64,000 nucleotides of DNA, from the NCBI GenBank assembly GCA_963664035.2, contig OY760867.2, positions 2,418,001 through 2,482,000 on the forward strand. The letters run 5' to 3'. Made by a program: the position numbers and the translations under genes. How positions within the stretch are numbered: the first letter of the stretch is position 1; each line of letters starts with the position of its first letter. The DNA is from G958296245 sp963664035 (lineage in GTDB: Bacteria > Chloroflexota > Dehalococcoidia > Lucifugimonadales > G958296245). The notes beneath the pieces are model-generated. The model saw nothing but the letters and a program-made list of their open reading frames with translations, did not search any database and was not told the DNA's origin. Positions 6,953 through 15,502 of this stretch are shown one piece after another.

Positions 6953-8578
6953 ATGAGCAGTCCCGGCCGTCCCTCCCGCGTTCCTCGCTACACCTTCGCG
7001 GAGACCCTGCCCGAGCAGGAGGCCGAGCTGAGGGCCAACCCATTGCTGCGGCGCATGGCCGCCTCGCGCAAGGCCATGTCCGGCGACCCTCACCGGCCCG
7101 CCTACCACTTCGTCAGCCCCGAGAGCAGGCTGAACGACCCCAACGGCCTATGCTTCTGGCAGGGCCGGTGGCACCTCTTCTACCAGGGCTACCCCCCGGA
7201 GGACGACCGCGCGCACTGGGGGCACGCCGTCAGCGGCGACCTCGTCCACTGGCGCGACCTGCCATACGCAATCTACCCGGACGTCGAGGAGCGCTGCTAT
7301 TCCGGTTCGACGCTGGTCGAGGAGGACCGGGTGATCGCCATGTACCACGGCACGCAGGCCGGCAACATGGCCGCCGTCTCCGGCGACCCGCTGCTGCTGA
7401 ACTGGGAGAAGGTCACCGGCGGGCCGGTCATCCCCATCCCCGAGGACGACGGATTGCCGCAGCGCTACGCGGTGTTCGATCCCTGCATCTGGAAGAAGGG
7501 CGACGCCTACTATTCGCTCTCCGCAGGGGCCTGGAGCGACACGCCCGGCGGCAGGCGGGTCGCCGCCGATTACCTGTTCCGGTCCTACGACCTGGAGAGC
7601 TGGGAGTACCTGCACCGCTTCACCGAGGGCGACCGCTTCACGCTGGTGGGGGACGACGGGGCCTGCCCGTACTTCTGGCCCATCGGCGACAGGCACATCC
7701 TGCTCTTCTTCAGCCACATGAGCGGCGGGCAGTACCTCCTCGGCGACTACGATCTGGAGCGCGACAAGCTGGTCGTCGCATCCGGCGGCCTCTTCAACTT
7801 CGGTGCGGCGACCCCCTCCGGCGTACACGCTCCCTCGGCCACGCCCGACGGCGAGGGAGGCGTCATCGTCATCTTCAATATGAACCCGGGGTACCCGACA
7901 GAGGGCTGGGACCAGATCATGACGCTGCCAAGGCGTCTAACGCTGTCGGGGGAACAGGACCTCAGGATGGAACCCGCCGGCGACGTCGAGTCCCTGCGAT
8001 ACGACCGCAGGGGGATAGGGGAGACGGCGTTGCCCGCCAACGAGGAGGTCGTCCTGGAGGGAATCGAGGGCAGGGCGATGGAGTTGGAGGTCGAGCTCGA
8101 TCCGCAGGAGGCGTCGACGGTGGAGCTGAACGTCCTACGTTCGCCCGGCCGGGAGGAGTTCACGCGAATCGCCTTCTTCAAGGACCGCGGCTTCAACGTC
8201 CAGGCGCCGGCCGTCGAAGGCGCGCAGCACCATAGCGGCAGGCGCACGGTGCGCGGCCCCGCACAGGCCCAGCCGCGGCCCGCCCAGGCGCGCGAGAGCC
8301 TGCTGACGCTCGACACGTCCTACTCGTCGGCGCTCCCTGGCGCGCTATCGCGGGCGCCCGAGACGGCGCCGCTACTGCTGGAGGACGGCGAGACGCTGCG
8401 GCTGCGCGTCTTCATCGACCACAGCGTGGTGGAGGTGTTCGCGAACGGCAAGCAGTGCGTCGCCGCGCGCGTCTACCCGGGACGCGAGGATAGCACGGGC
8501 GTCTCACTGCGCGCCCAGGGGTCCGGCGCCCTGCTCAGATCGCTCGGCGCGTGGCGTATGAGGAGCATCTACGGGTAG
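6953..8578 (+). CDS. GH32-like beta-fructosidase homologue with altered catalytic motif
   Basis: 541 residues. The five-bladed GH32 domain is clear: SRLNDPNGLCFWQGRWHLFYQ carries the nucleophile Asp of NDPNG, WGHAVSGDLVHWRDLP is the usual second blade, and VFDPCIWKKGD occupies the RDP position (Asp kept, Arg replaced by Phe). The EC motif that supplies the acid/base Glu is replaced by DGACPYFWP, with Ala in place of Glu. The C-terminal beta-sandwich is present (LRVFIDHSVVEVFANG). No signal peptide. Either the acid/base is supplied elsewhere or the protein is not a classical fructosidase. Start ATG at 6953 with GGAG 7 bases upstream. Confidence 0.85.
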   Translation: MSSPGRPSRVPRYTFAETLPEQEAELRANPLLRRMAASRKAMSGDPHRPAYHFVSPESRLNDPNGLCFWQGRWHLFYQGYPPEDDRAHWGHAVSGDLVHWRDLPYAIYPDVEERCYSGSTLVEEDRVIAMYHGTQAGNMAAVSGDPLLLNWEKVTGGPVIPIPEDDGLPQRYAVFDPCIWKKGDAYYSLSAGAWSDTPGGRRVAADYLFRSYDLESWEYLHRFTEGDRFTLVGDDGACPYFWPIGDRHILLFFSHMSGGQYLLGDYDLERDKLVVASGGLFNFGAATPSGVHAPSATPDGEGGVIVIFNMNPGYPTEGWDQIMTLPRRLTLSGEQDLRMEPAGDVESLRYDRRGIGETALPANEEVVLEGIEGRAMELEVELDPQEASTVELNVLRSPGREEFTRIAFFKDRGFNVQAPAVEGAQHHSGRRTVRGPAQAQPRPAQARESLLTLDTSYSSALPGALSRAPETAPLLLEDGETLRLRVFIDHSVVEVFANGKQCVAARVYPGREDSTGVSLRAQGSGALLRSLGAWRMRSIYG

Positions 8579-8594
8579 GCGCTACTCACCTTTT

Positions 8595-8643
8595 CATACC
8601 GGCGAAAGCGGCCCCCGTACTCCGATACGGGGCCGGTACCCAG
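8595..8643. repeat. Dispersed repeat B, copy 1
   Basis: CATACCGGCGAAAG ... CCCCGTACTCC-ATACGGGGCCGGTA: outer TACCGG/CCGGTA and inner CCCCGTA/TACGGGG inverted pairs. A second copy lies at 37812-37863. Confidence 0.8.
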
Positions 8644-8758
8644 GGGCCGTCTCGGGCCGTCTCGAGCACAGGCGTCTTTCGGTCCCGCCAATGGTACAAT
8701 CCTATCGTGCATCCTAGCGCAGATGGAGATTGGCGCAGCATCACGGAGGAGTCCGGCC

Positions 8759-9535
8759 ATGACGACCCAAAGCGCACTCACGCAGACGCGCATAGGCCCC
8801 TACTCGGACATCGAGCAACTACCCGACCCACCGCGGGAGCCTGATATGGTGCAGAGAAAGAACCTCTCCCTGATTGACGGTACGCTGCTGGCTTACTTTG
8901 CCGGATCCGACGACGTGCTGATTACGGGAGAGATATACGTCGTCCTCGAAGCGGGCGACCCGGTGGAGTTGTCCCCGGACTTCATATTTGCGAGGCCGCT
9001 CATCGACCCGGAGAGAGTCATCCGGCGCAACGGCTACGTGATAAGCGAGGTCGGCAGACCGCCGGACCTCGTTCTCGAAGTGGGTTCACGCAGCACGGGC
9101 AGACGGGACTACACGGTGAAGCGCGAGGGCTACGCGGCTCTCGGAGTGGGGGAATACTGGCGCTTCGACCCGTCGGGCGGGGAGTATCACGACGCGCCGC
9201 TCGCGGGGGACCTGCTGGCGGACGGGAAGTACGAGCCGTTGGAGATAGTCAGCGAGTCTGGCGGGCGGCATTGGGGATACAGCGAGGCGTTGGGCCTGGA
9301 GTTGTGGTGGGACGGAGGCGAGCCGCGCTTTCGGGACCCTGTGAGCGGTGAGTTCCTGCCTACGCTCATGGAAACGGTAGAGGCGCGTCACGCGGCGGAA
9401 GAGCGGGCGGACGCAGAGAGCGCCGCGCGGACTTTCGCGGAGGAGCGGGCGGAAGCCGAGCGTGCGGCGCGACAGGCTGCGGAGCGGCGCGCTGCCGATA
9501 TGGAGGCCGAGTTGCGCCGACTGAGGGGCGAATAG
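8759..9535 (+). CDS. Uma2 family (DUF820) endonuclease-like protein, copy 1
   Basis: 258 residues. The restriction-endonuclease-like fold of Uma2/DUF820 shows in PDLVLEVGSRSTGRRDYTVK and YAALGVGEYWRFDP: the PD-(D/E)-x-K residues are the Asp of PDLV, Glu of LEV and the downstream K in VKREGY. A C-terminal coiled coil about 50 residues long is built from AEERAEAER-type repeats. The ATG at 8759 is preferred over upstream in-frame codons because GGAGG lies 9 bases before it. Uma2 proteins are abundant in Cyanobacteria and Chloroflexota; nuclease activity is presumed, the role unknown. Confidence 0.9.
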   Translation: MTTQSALTQTRIGPYSDIEQLPDPPREPDMVQRKNLSLIDGTLLAYFAGSDDVLITGEIYVVLEAGDPVELSPDFIFARPLIDPERVIRRNGYVISEVGRPPDLVLEVGSRSTGRRDYTVKREGYAALGVGEYWRFDPSGGEYHDAPLAGDLLADGKYEPLEIVSESGGRHWGYSEALGLELWWDGGEPRFRDPVSGEFLPTLMETVEARHAAEERADAESAARTFAEERAEAERAARQAAERRAADMEAELRRLRGE

Positions 9536-9730
9536 CGCGGATTATTACCCTTGGAGCAACTCGACATCGCGCCGAGCGCGGTCTTGAAGCATTGTGAGTG
9601 TCGGCCCGTCGCTGCGGCTGCTGCGGGGCCGTCTCGAGCACGGCGTCTTTCGACGCCCGCCAATGGTACAATCCTATCGTGCATCCTAGCGCGGATGGAG
9701 ATTGGCGCAGCACCACGGAGGAGTCCGGCC

Positions 9731-10549
9731 ATGACGACCCAAAGCGCACTCACGCAGACGCGCATAGGCCCCTACTCGGACATCGAGCAACTGCCCGACC
9801 CACCGCGGGAGCCTGATATGGTGCAGAGAAAGAACCTCTCCCTGATTGACGGTACGCTGCTGGCTTACTTTGCCGGATCCGACGACGTGTTGATTACGGG
9901 AGAGATCTACGTCGTCCTCGACGCGGGCGACCCGGTGGAGCTGGCTCCTGACCTCATATTCGCAAGGCCGCTCATCGACCCGGAGAGAGTCATCCGGCGC
10001 AACGGCTACGTGATAAGCGAGGTCGGCAGACCGCCGGACCTCGTTCTCGAAGTGGGTTCACGCAGCACGGGCAGACGGGACTACACGGTGAAGCGCGAGG
10101 GCTACGCGGCTCTCGGAGTGGGGGAGTACTGGCGCTTCGACCCGTCGGGTGGGGAGTATCACGACGCGCCGCTCGCGGGGGACCTGCTGTCGGACGGGAA
10201 GTACGAGCCTCTGGAGATAGTCAACGAGCCTGGGGGGCGGCATTGGGGATACAGCGAGGCGTTGGGCCTGGAGTTGTGGTGGGACGGAGGCGAGTTGCGC
10301 TTTCGGGACCCTGTGAGCGGTGAGTTTCTGCCTACGCTCATGGAAACGGTAGAGGCGCGTCACGCGGCGGAAGAGCGGGCGGAAGCAGAGAGCGCCGCGC
10401 GGACTTTCGCGGAGGAACGGGCGGAAGCTGAGCGCACGGCGCGGACTTTTGCGGAGGAACGGGCGGAAGCCGAGCGCGCGGCCCGACGGGCCGCGGAGCG
10501 GCGCGCCGCCGATATGGAGGCCGAGTTACGCCGACTGAGGGGCGAATAG
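9731..10549 (+). CDS. Uma2 family (DUF820) endonuclease-like protein, copy 2
   Basis: 272 residues and almost identical to the gene at 8759-9535 over the nuclease domain, with the same PDLVLEV/EYWRFDP core. The C-terminal coiled coil has one additional 14-residue unit (AEERAEAERTARTF) compared with copy 1, so the duplication has since varied by repeat expansion. The upstream 190 bases, including a TACAAT box, are duplicated too, so both copies probably keep their own promoter. The frame runs upstream to 9551, but the ATG at 9731 matches the copy 1 start and has the same ribosome site. Confidence 0.9.
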   Translation: MTTQSALTQTRIGPYSDIEQLPDPPREPDMVQRKNLSLIDGTLLAYFAGSDDVLITGEIYVVLDAGDPVELAPDLIFARPLIDPERVIRRNGYVISEVGRPPDLVLEVGSRSTGRRDYTVKREGYAALGVGEYWRFDPSGGEYHDAPLAGDLLSDGKYEPLEIVNEPGGRHWGYSEALGLELWWDGGELRFRDPVSGEFLPTLMETVEARHAAEERAEAESAARTFAEERAEAERTARTFAEERAEAERAARRAAERRAADMEAELRRLRGE

Positions 10550-10765
10550 CGCGGATTATTACCCTTGGAGCAACTCGACATCGCGCCAAGCGCGGTCTCA
10601 AAGCATTGTGAGTGGCGGCCGGTCGCTGCGGCTGCGCAGGTCCTATTGCGCGAAGCGCCCCCTGTGATATAGTTCTTTGCCAACAAGTGGCGGGCCGCCC
10701 GGTGTCGGCCCCTTCCCTCCAAGGGGGACGACCCGCATCAGTCCGTTTGAGTGGGATGGTGAACT

Positions 10766-11458
10766 ATGGCAACCACTTCGCTGAATAAGCTCGAAGCCCT
10801 GGCGCTCATGGCGGGGCCCCTCGTGGCCCTGGCATTCTTCCTGCTCGAACCGGGCGGGATATTCATCGACCCCGCGGACTCGGGCGACTCCGAGGCCATC
10901 GTCACCGCCATGGCGTCCAACCAGACCCTGGCCCACGTGTCGGCCCTCGTAGTGCCCCTGGGCCTCGCCGTGATGGTCTACGGACTCCTCGGCCTCGCCC
11001 GGTTGAGCGCCGAAGATTCCCTCCCCGCCAGCCTGTCGCGCTTCGGCCTGCTGTGCATGGTCATCGGCGCCGTGGGATGGATCCTCGGCTCCGGCCTTGC
11101 CCACGTTCTCGCCGAGACCCAGATCGGTGACCCGCAGGCCATGGAGCGCGCCATGTCCGTCCACAAGGTCGATTACGGCGTCGGCATCATGTCCGGCATC
11201 GCCGTATCGACGGGGTTCACGCTCTTAGCCCTCGGCCTGTCGACCAGGTACTCACCCGGATTCGGCAAGATAGCCGCCCTGGCGATAGCCGCCGTATCGG
11301 TAGTGGCCCTCGCCGCGTTCATCATCGGGCACAGCGTCCCGGACGAGAACATGATCTCGCTGGCGAGGTCCTGCTACTTCCTCTGGACGATCTGGAGCGT
11401 CTATCTTGGCGCGACTTTCCTCAGGGGGACCGCCTTCTCCCAGGCGAGCGAAGGGTAG
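10766..11458 (+). CDS. Six-helix integral membrane protein of unknown function
   Basis: 230 residues with about six hydrophobic segments (residues near 12-28, 52-75, 92-115, 137-160, 168-190, 202-222). Small polar loops separate them; no catalytic motif is visible. It resembles DUF4386-like or general Chloroflexota membrane proteins, without a firm match. It stands alone between the Uma2 duplication and the convergent acyl-CoA ligase, 18 bases from that gene's stop. Confidence 0.7.
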   Translation: MATTSLNKLEALALMAGPLVALAFFLLEPGGIFIDPADSGDSEAIVTAMASNQTLAHVSALVVPLGLAVMVYGLLGLARLSAEDSLPASLSRFGLLCMVIGAVGWILGSGLAHVLAETQIGDPQAMERAMSVHKVDYGVGIMSGIAVSTGFTLLALGLSTRYSPGFGKIAALAIAAVSVVALAAFIIGHSVPDENMISLARSCYFLWTIWSVYLGATFLRGTAFSQASEG

Positions 11459-11476
11459 CAGCCTGGAGCAGGCTCC

Positions 11477-13120
11477 CTAGCGCGCGATCTTCGCCGCGCG
11501 GGCGCGGAGCTCGTACTTCCGGATCTTCCCGGTCGCCGTCTTCGGCAGGGGCCCGAACACCACCGTCTTCGGCGCCTTGAAGTGGGCCATGTTGCCGCGG
11601 CACCAGTCGATCAGCTCTTCGGGCGCGGCGCCTTCGCCGCCGGGCGTCAGGGTGACGAACGCGCAGACCGATTCCCCCCAGGTCTCGTCGGGCCTGGCCA
11701 CCACCGCAGCCTCCATCACCTTGGGGTGCCGGTACAGTACCTCCTCGACCTCCAAGCTCGATATGTTCTCGCCGCCTGAGATTATGATGTCCTTCGACCG
11801 GTCCTTGACCTCGATATACCCGTCCGAGTGTACGACCGCGAGGTCGCCGGTATGCAGCCAGCCTCCGTCGAACGCCTCCGCCGTGGCCGCGGGGTTCTTC
11901 AGGTAGCCCTTCATCACGGTGTTGCCCCTTATCATCACCTCGCCGACCGCGGCCTCGTCCGCCGGGACGGGCCGTCCCGTCTCGGGTTCGGCGACCTCCA
12001 GGGCGGCGAGGGTCGGATACCGGACGCCCTGGCGGGACAGCTTCACGGCCTTGTCGGTCGCCGGCAGCGAGTCCCAGCGGTCCTGCCAGGCGCAGACGCT
12101 GGCGGGGCCGTAGGTCTCCGTCAGGCCGTAGAGATGGGTCACCCGGAACCCCATCTTCTCCATCGCGGCGATCACCGCGCTGGGCGGGGCCGCGCCTCCC
12201 GTGGCCACCTCGACGGTGTGGGCGAACGCCCGCTTGACCTCTTCGGGCGCGTGGACGATCGTGTTCAGCGCTATGGGCGCCGCGCACATGTGGGTCACGC
12301 CGTGCTTCCGCACCATCTCGAATATGGCGGAGGGCTCCGGCCGCCGCATGCACACGTGCGTGCCGGCTGCCGCCGTCACCGCCCACGTATAGGTCCAGCC
12401 GTTGCAGTGGAACATCGGCAGGGTCCACAGGTACACGGAGTCCTTGCCGAGGCCGAACGCCATCACGTTGCCGACGGCGTTCAGGAACGCGCCCCTGTGG
12501 TGGTAGACAACGCCCTTGGGGTTTCCAGTGGTCCCCGACGTGTAGTTGAGGGCCAGCGCCTCCCATTCGTCTTCCGGCAGCCGCCACTCGAAATCGGGGT
12601 CGCCCTCGCCCAGGAGCGCCTCGTAGTCCAGCTCCCCCAGCGGGTCGCCGCCGCCGCCCAGCGGGTCGTCGATGTCCACGACCAGGATATCCCGGTCGAG
12701 CTTCGACAGCGCTTCTTCGACGACGGGCGAGAACTCCCGGTCGGCGATCAACGCCCTGGCCTCTCCGTGCTCGAGGATGAGAGCCACGGTCTCGGCGTCC
12801 TGCCTGATGTTGATCGCGTTCAGGACTCCGCCGATCATCGGCGCGCCGTAGTGCGCCTCGAGCAGGGCGGGGACGTTGGGCGCCATCACCGCCACGGTGT
12901 CCCCGACGCCGACGCCCCTCGAGGAGAGCGCGCTCGCCAATCGGCGGCACCGCTCGTAGAATTCGCGGTAGGAGTACCGCGTATCTCCGTGTACAACAGC
13001 GGTCTTGTCCGGGTAGACGGCCGCGGCCCAGTCCAGGAAAGTCAATGGCGTGAGCGGCTGGTAGTTGGCGGGGTTGCGGCCCAGATCCCGCTCGAAGATG
13101 TTTTCTTCCCGCGCCTCCAT
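11477..13120 (-). CDS. AMP-forming acyl-CoA synthetase
   Basis: 547 residues. Adenylate-forming motifs are in order: A3 YTSGTTGNPKGVVYHHRG (about 193-210), A5 HLYGLTETYGPAS, A7 GWLHTGDLAVVHSDGYIEVKDR, A8 DIIISGGENISSLEVE and the C-terminal catalytic lysine in KTATGKIRKYELR. FHCNGWTYTW is typical of the medium/long-chain and DmdB-type clade, so a methylmercaptopropionate-CoA ligase or fatty acyl ligase are both possible; the substrate is open. It starts 21 bases after the stop of the Ldh-type dehydrogenase, so the two form an operon. Confidence 0.92.
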   Translation of the reverse strand: MEAREENIFERDLGRNPANYQPLTPLTFLDWAAAVYPDKTAVVHGDTRYSYREFYERCRRLASALSSRGVGVGDTVAVMAPNVPALLEAHYGAPMIGGVLNAINIRQDAETVALILEHGEARALIADREFSPVVEEALSKLDRDILVVDIDDPLGGGGDPLGELDYEALLGEGDPDFEWRLPEDEWEALALNYTSGTTGNPKGVVYHHRGAFLNAVGNVMAFGLGKDSVYLWTLPMFHCNGWTYTWAVTAAAGTHVCMRRPEPSAIFEMVRKHGVTHMCAAPIALNTIVHAPEEVKRAFAHTVEVATGGAAPPSAVIAAMEKMGFRVTHLYGLTETYGPASVCAWQDRWDSLPATDKAVKLSRQGVRYPTLAALEVAEPETGRPVPADEAAVGEVMIRGNTVMKGYLKNPAATAEAFDGGWLHTGDLAVVHSDGYIEVKDRSKDIIISGGENISSLEVEEVLYRHPKVMEAAVVARPDETWGESVCAFVTLTPGGEGAAPEELIDWCRGNMAHFKAPKTVVFGPLPKTATGKIRKYELRARAAKIAR

Positions 13121-13141
13121 CGCTGCCCTGTCGCTTACGTC

Positions 13142-14194
13142 CTACGAGAAGCCCAACTCGTCGGCGACGCCGTACTTGACCGCCAACTCTCGCAGCCGCT
13201 CCCACGTTGCCTCCTCCACCTCTATGCCCTCCTCCAGCTTGCGCTGCGTGGTAAGGTGCTCAAGCTCGCCCGGGTAGTAGACCTGGCTGAAGCCGGGAGC
13301 GGGCGGCGTCCGGTTCAGGTACGCGGCGAAGTCGGTAACGTCCCGCTTGAACTCCTCCAGCGGCCGGAAGGCTTCGACGTCGAAGGCCGCCATGAACACC
13401 CCGTCGTTGTGGCGTCCGGAGGGCTCCACCCCGAAGCCCAGCCCCGTCAGTATCCCGGAGAATATCTCCACCATCACGGAGAGGCCGTACCCCTTGTGCC
13501 CCTGTTCGCCCCCCAGGGGCAGGGAAGAGCCGCCCTCCTGGAGCGCCGCGGGGTCGGTGGTCGGCTTGCCGTCCTTGTCCACGATCCAGCCTTCCGGGAT
13601 GCTCTCGCCCCTGGCCAGGGCGACGTTGATCTTGCCTCCCGCCACGGCGCTGGTGGCCACGTCGATGAAGAGCGGGCCGTCCAGGTTGCTGGGCATTGCG
13701 ATGCAGATCGGGTTGGTGCCCAGCCTCGCCTCGCGTCCGCCGAACGGGACCACCTGCTTCGCCGAGCGCCCGGAGTCGGCCGTCATCATGCCTATCATGC
13801 CCGCCTCGGCCGCCATCACCGGGTAGTCGGTGACGCGGCCCACGTGCCCCTGCCGGTAGACCGTCGTCGCGGCGACGCCGTGCTCGCGCGCCTTGTCTAT
13901 CGTCATCCGCATCGCCTTCTCGGAGACGGTGTAGCCGAAGCCCCAGTGGCCGTCGATGACGGTGGTCGTGGAGGTCTCCCGCACCACCTCGAAGGGCGCC
14001 TGCGGGACCAGGTGGCCCACGTCGACTCGGTCGATGTACGTCGGTATCTGGATGATGCCGTGGGAGTCGTGGCCCGCGAGGTTGGCGTCGATGGAATGGC
14101 GCGAAACGATCGCCGCCTCCTCCTCGCTCGCGCCCGCGCCCCGGAGCAGCGCGGCGGCGATCTCCCTCAGCTTGTCCGCGGCAACGTTTGGCAT
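13142..14194 (-). CDS. Ldh family (type 2 malate/L-lactate/ureidoglycolate) dehydrogenase
   Basis: 350 residues, the usual size. Diagnostic features are the catalytic His in AGHDSHGIIQIP near residue 43, GHWGFGYTVSEKAM, GHVGRVTDYPVMAA, the NAD-binding LGTNPICIAMP, ATSAVAGGKI and GHKGYGLSVMVEIFSG. The family oxidises 2-hydroxy acids (malate, lactate, sulfolactate, ureidoglycolate) with an unusual non-Rossmann NAD site. It is the first gene of a two-gene operon with the acyl-CoA ligase; the upstream region faces the small Cys-rich gene at 14406. Substrate not assignable. Confidence 0.93.
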   Translation of the reverse strand: MPNVAADKLREIAAALLRGAGASEEEAAIVSRHSIDANLAGHDSHGIIQIPTYIDRVDVGHLVPQAPFEVVRETSTTTVIDGHWGFGYTVSEKAMRMTIDKAREHGVAATTVYRQGHVGRVTDYPVMAAEAGMIGMMTADSGRSAKQVVPFGGREARLGTNPICIAMPSNLDGPLFIDVATSAVAGGKINVALARGESIPEGWIVDKDGKPTTDPAALQEGGSSLPLGGEQGHKGYGLSVMVEIFSGILTGLGFGVEPSGRHNDGVFMAAFDVEAFRPLEEFKRDVTDFAAYLNRTPPAPGFSQVYYPGELEHLTTQRKLEEGIEVEEATWERLRELAVKYGVADELGFS

Positions 14195-14405
14195 ATCTCG
14201 CTCCTCTATCTGCGAATGCTCGCCCGATGCTACTACAGATTCGACCCCTCCGTCTCCATCCGCGGCGCGGAATCGCCGAGCTTCCCGGAGAGACGCCTGT
14301 GAACTGCTTGAAGTCCCTTCTCATGCCCCATCTACAATCTTCACACGGAGAGGTTGACAGGCTTCTCCCGCGTTGCGGCCAGGAAGCTCGGAGGCGAGGC
14401 TACAG

Positions 14406-14672
14406 ATGACTACTTCCACGTCGGTCCACGGCTCTGCGGAGGGCGCGCAGGGCGAGGAATGCCGCCACCGGTGGGCTATAGACACCCCGTCGGGCAAGTT
14501 CAGCAACGGCGTCTGCACTCTGTGCGGTGAGCAGCGCGAGTTCCAGAACTACATCGAAGGCTCCCACTGGGGCAGCGACGTATCGCTGGAGCACCTCATC
14601 GGCTCCTCGGGCGTGGGTGTTGGACACGGCGTGAAGCACCCCAGCGGGCCGTTCTCGGACGACGGCTACTAG
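14406..14672 (+). CDS. Small conserved Cys-containing (zinc-ribbon-like) protein
   Basis: 88 residues. ECRHRWAIDTPSGKFSNGVC and TLCGEQREFQNYIEG give a CxH ... C-x2-C arrangement that could hold one zinc. Similar short proteins with the CRHRW ... GVCxxCG pattern are widespread in Chloroflexota and Actinobacteria; function unknown. Start ATG at 14406, with GGAGG 11 bases upstream. It converges with cofE, 16 bases from its stop. Confidence 0.7.
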   Translation: MTTSTSVHGSAEGAQGEECRHRWAIDTPSGKFSNGVCTLCGEQREFQNYIEGSHWGSDVSLEHLIGSSGVGVGHGVKHPSGPFSDDGY

Positions 14673-14688
14673 CAGGCAGCCACGCCCG

Positions 14689-15483
14689 CTACCGGAACAG
14701 GTCCAGGGAGCGCTCTCGCAGCAGCGACCGTGCCGATCCGGTCCCTTCCCGGTACTCGTACCCCCGCACTATGGCCGCCGGTATCCCCGCCGCCTTCGCC
14801 ATCACCAGCTCGGCCGCGGCCGCAAGCTCGTCCGCAACCGCGATCATAGTCACCTTCAGCGGCTTCCCCACGGCGTCGACGCTGCCCCTGTAGTCCACCA
14901 GGGGTTCCATTCCGGCCGCGCCTATCGCGTAGTTGGCCTGGCCCTCCCTCCACGGCCTGCCGAAGGTGTCCGATATGACCACGGCGACGCTCTCGCCCGT
15001 CTCCCGTCTCATCTCCGCCCGTATCCGCCGCGCCGACTCGTCCGGGTCATCCGGCAGCAGCGACACCACGTCCTCGCCCTCCACGTTGGACGAGTCGATG
15101 CCCGCGTTGGCGCATATGAAACCATGCTTCGTCTCGGTGATCATGATGCCCCTTGCCCTGTCCATCCTGACGACGGACGCGCTCTCCCGGAGCACAAGCT
15201 CGACCAGCCTGGGGTCCTTGCCACTGCCCGCCGCGAACTCGACCGCATAGGGCGAAGGAGTGATCGAGTCGAGGCGCGCCAGCCTGCCCTCTGCCTTCGA
15301 TGCGACCTTCTGGGTGACGACGACGATGTCGTCGTTTCCGAGCGCGTCGCCCTGGCGGGCGGCCGCCTCCGCGATCATCACGCCCAGCCGGGCGCCGGGC
15401 TGTACCTCGGGAATACCGAGCACCCCTGTTACCGTGAAACGGGGAGGGGACTGCGCGGCCTCGCCGCCGCCTTTCCCGGTCAT
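14689..15483 (-). CDS. cofE: Coenzyme F420-0:L-glutamate ligase
   Basis: 264 residues. CofE adds glutamates to F420-0 in a GTP-dependent manner. Matches are GDALGNDDIVVVTQKVASKAEGR (cofactor/metal region), ITETKHGFICANAGID, SSNVEGEDVVSLLP, VVISDTFGRPWREGQANYAIG and KAAGIPAAIVRGYEY, all diagnostic. No FbiB-type C-terminal fusion is present. Its natural upstream partner appears to be the polyprenyl synthase gene: without the IS630 copy, the cofE ATG would sit 18 bases after that gene's stop. The insertion leaves cofE dependent on a promoter within the IS or the 19-base remnant. Confidence 0.94.
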   Translation of the reverse strand: MTGKGGGEAAQSPPRFTVTGVLGIPEVQPGARLGVMIAEAAARQGDALGNDDIVVVTQKVASKAEGRLARLDSITPSPYAVEFAAGSGKDPRLVELVLRESASVVRMDRARGIMITETKHGFICANAGIDSSNVEGEDVVSLLPDDPDESARRIRAEMRRETGESVAVVISDTFGRPWREGQANYAIGAAGMEPLVDYRGSVDAVGKPLKVTMIAVADELAAAAELVMAKAAGIPAAIVRGYEYREGTGSARSLLRERSLDLFR

Positions 15484-15502
15484 GTCGAGGACTACCCCGT
15501 CC

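Larger units (their letters stand above)
8654..10634. repeat. Tandem duplication of about 1 kb (two Uma2 genes with flanks)
   Basis: Copy 1 (about 8654-9625) and copy 2 (about 9626-10634) share the upstream flank (CGTCTTTCG...CAATGGTACAATCC), the whole gene, and the downstream flank (GCGGATTATTACCCTTGG...). Start codons are 972 bases apart. Differences are mostly scattered substitutions, plus one extra 42-base coiled-coil unit in copy 2. Confidence 0.93.

Noticed and set aside
11828..14302. Plus-strand frame of 824 codons opposite the acyl-CoA ligase and Ldh genes
   Set aside because: Antisense shadow; both minus-strand genes have full sets of catalytic motifs.
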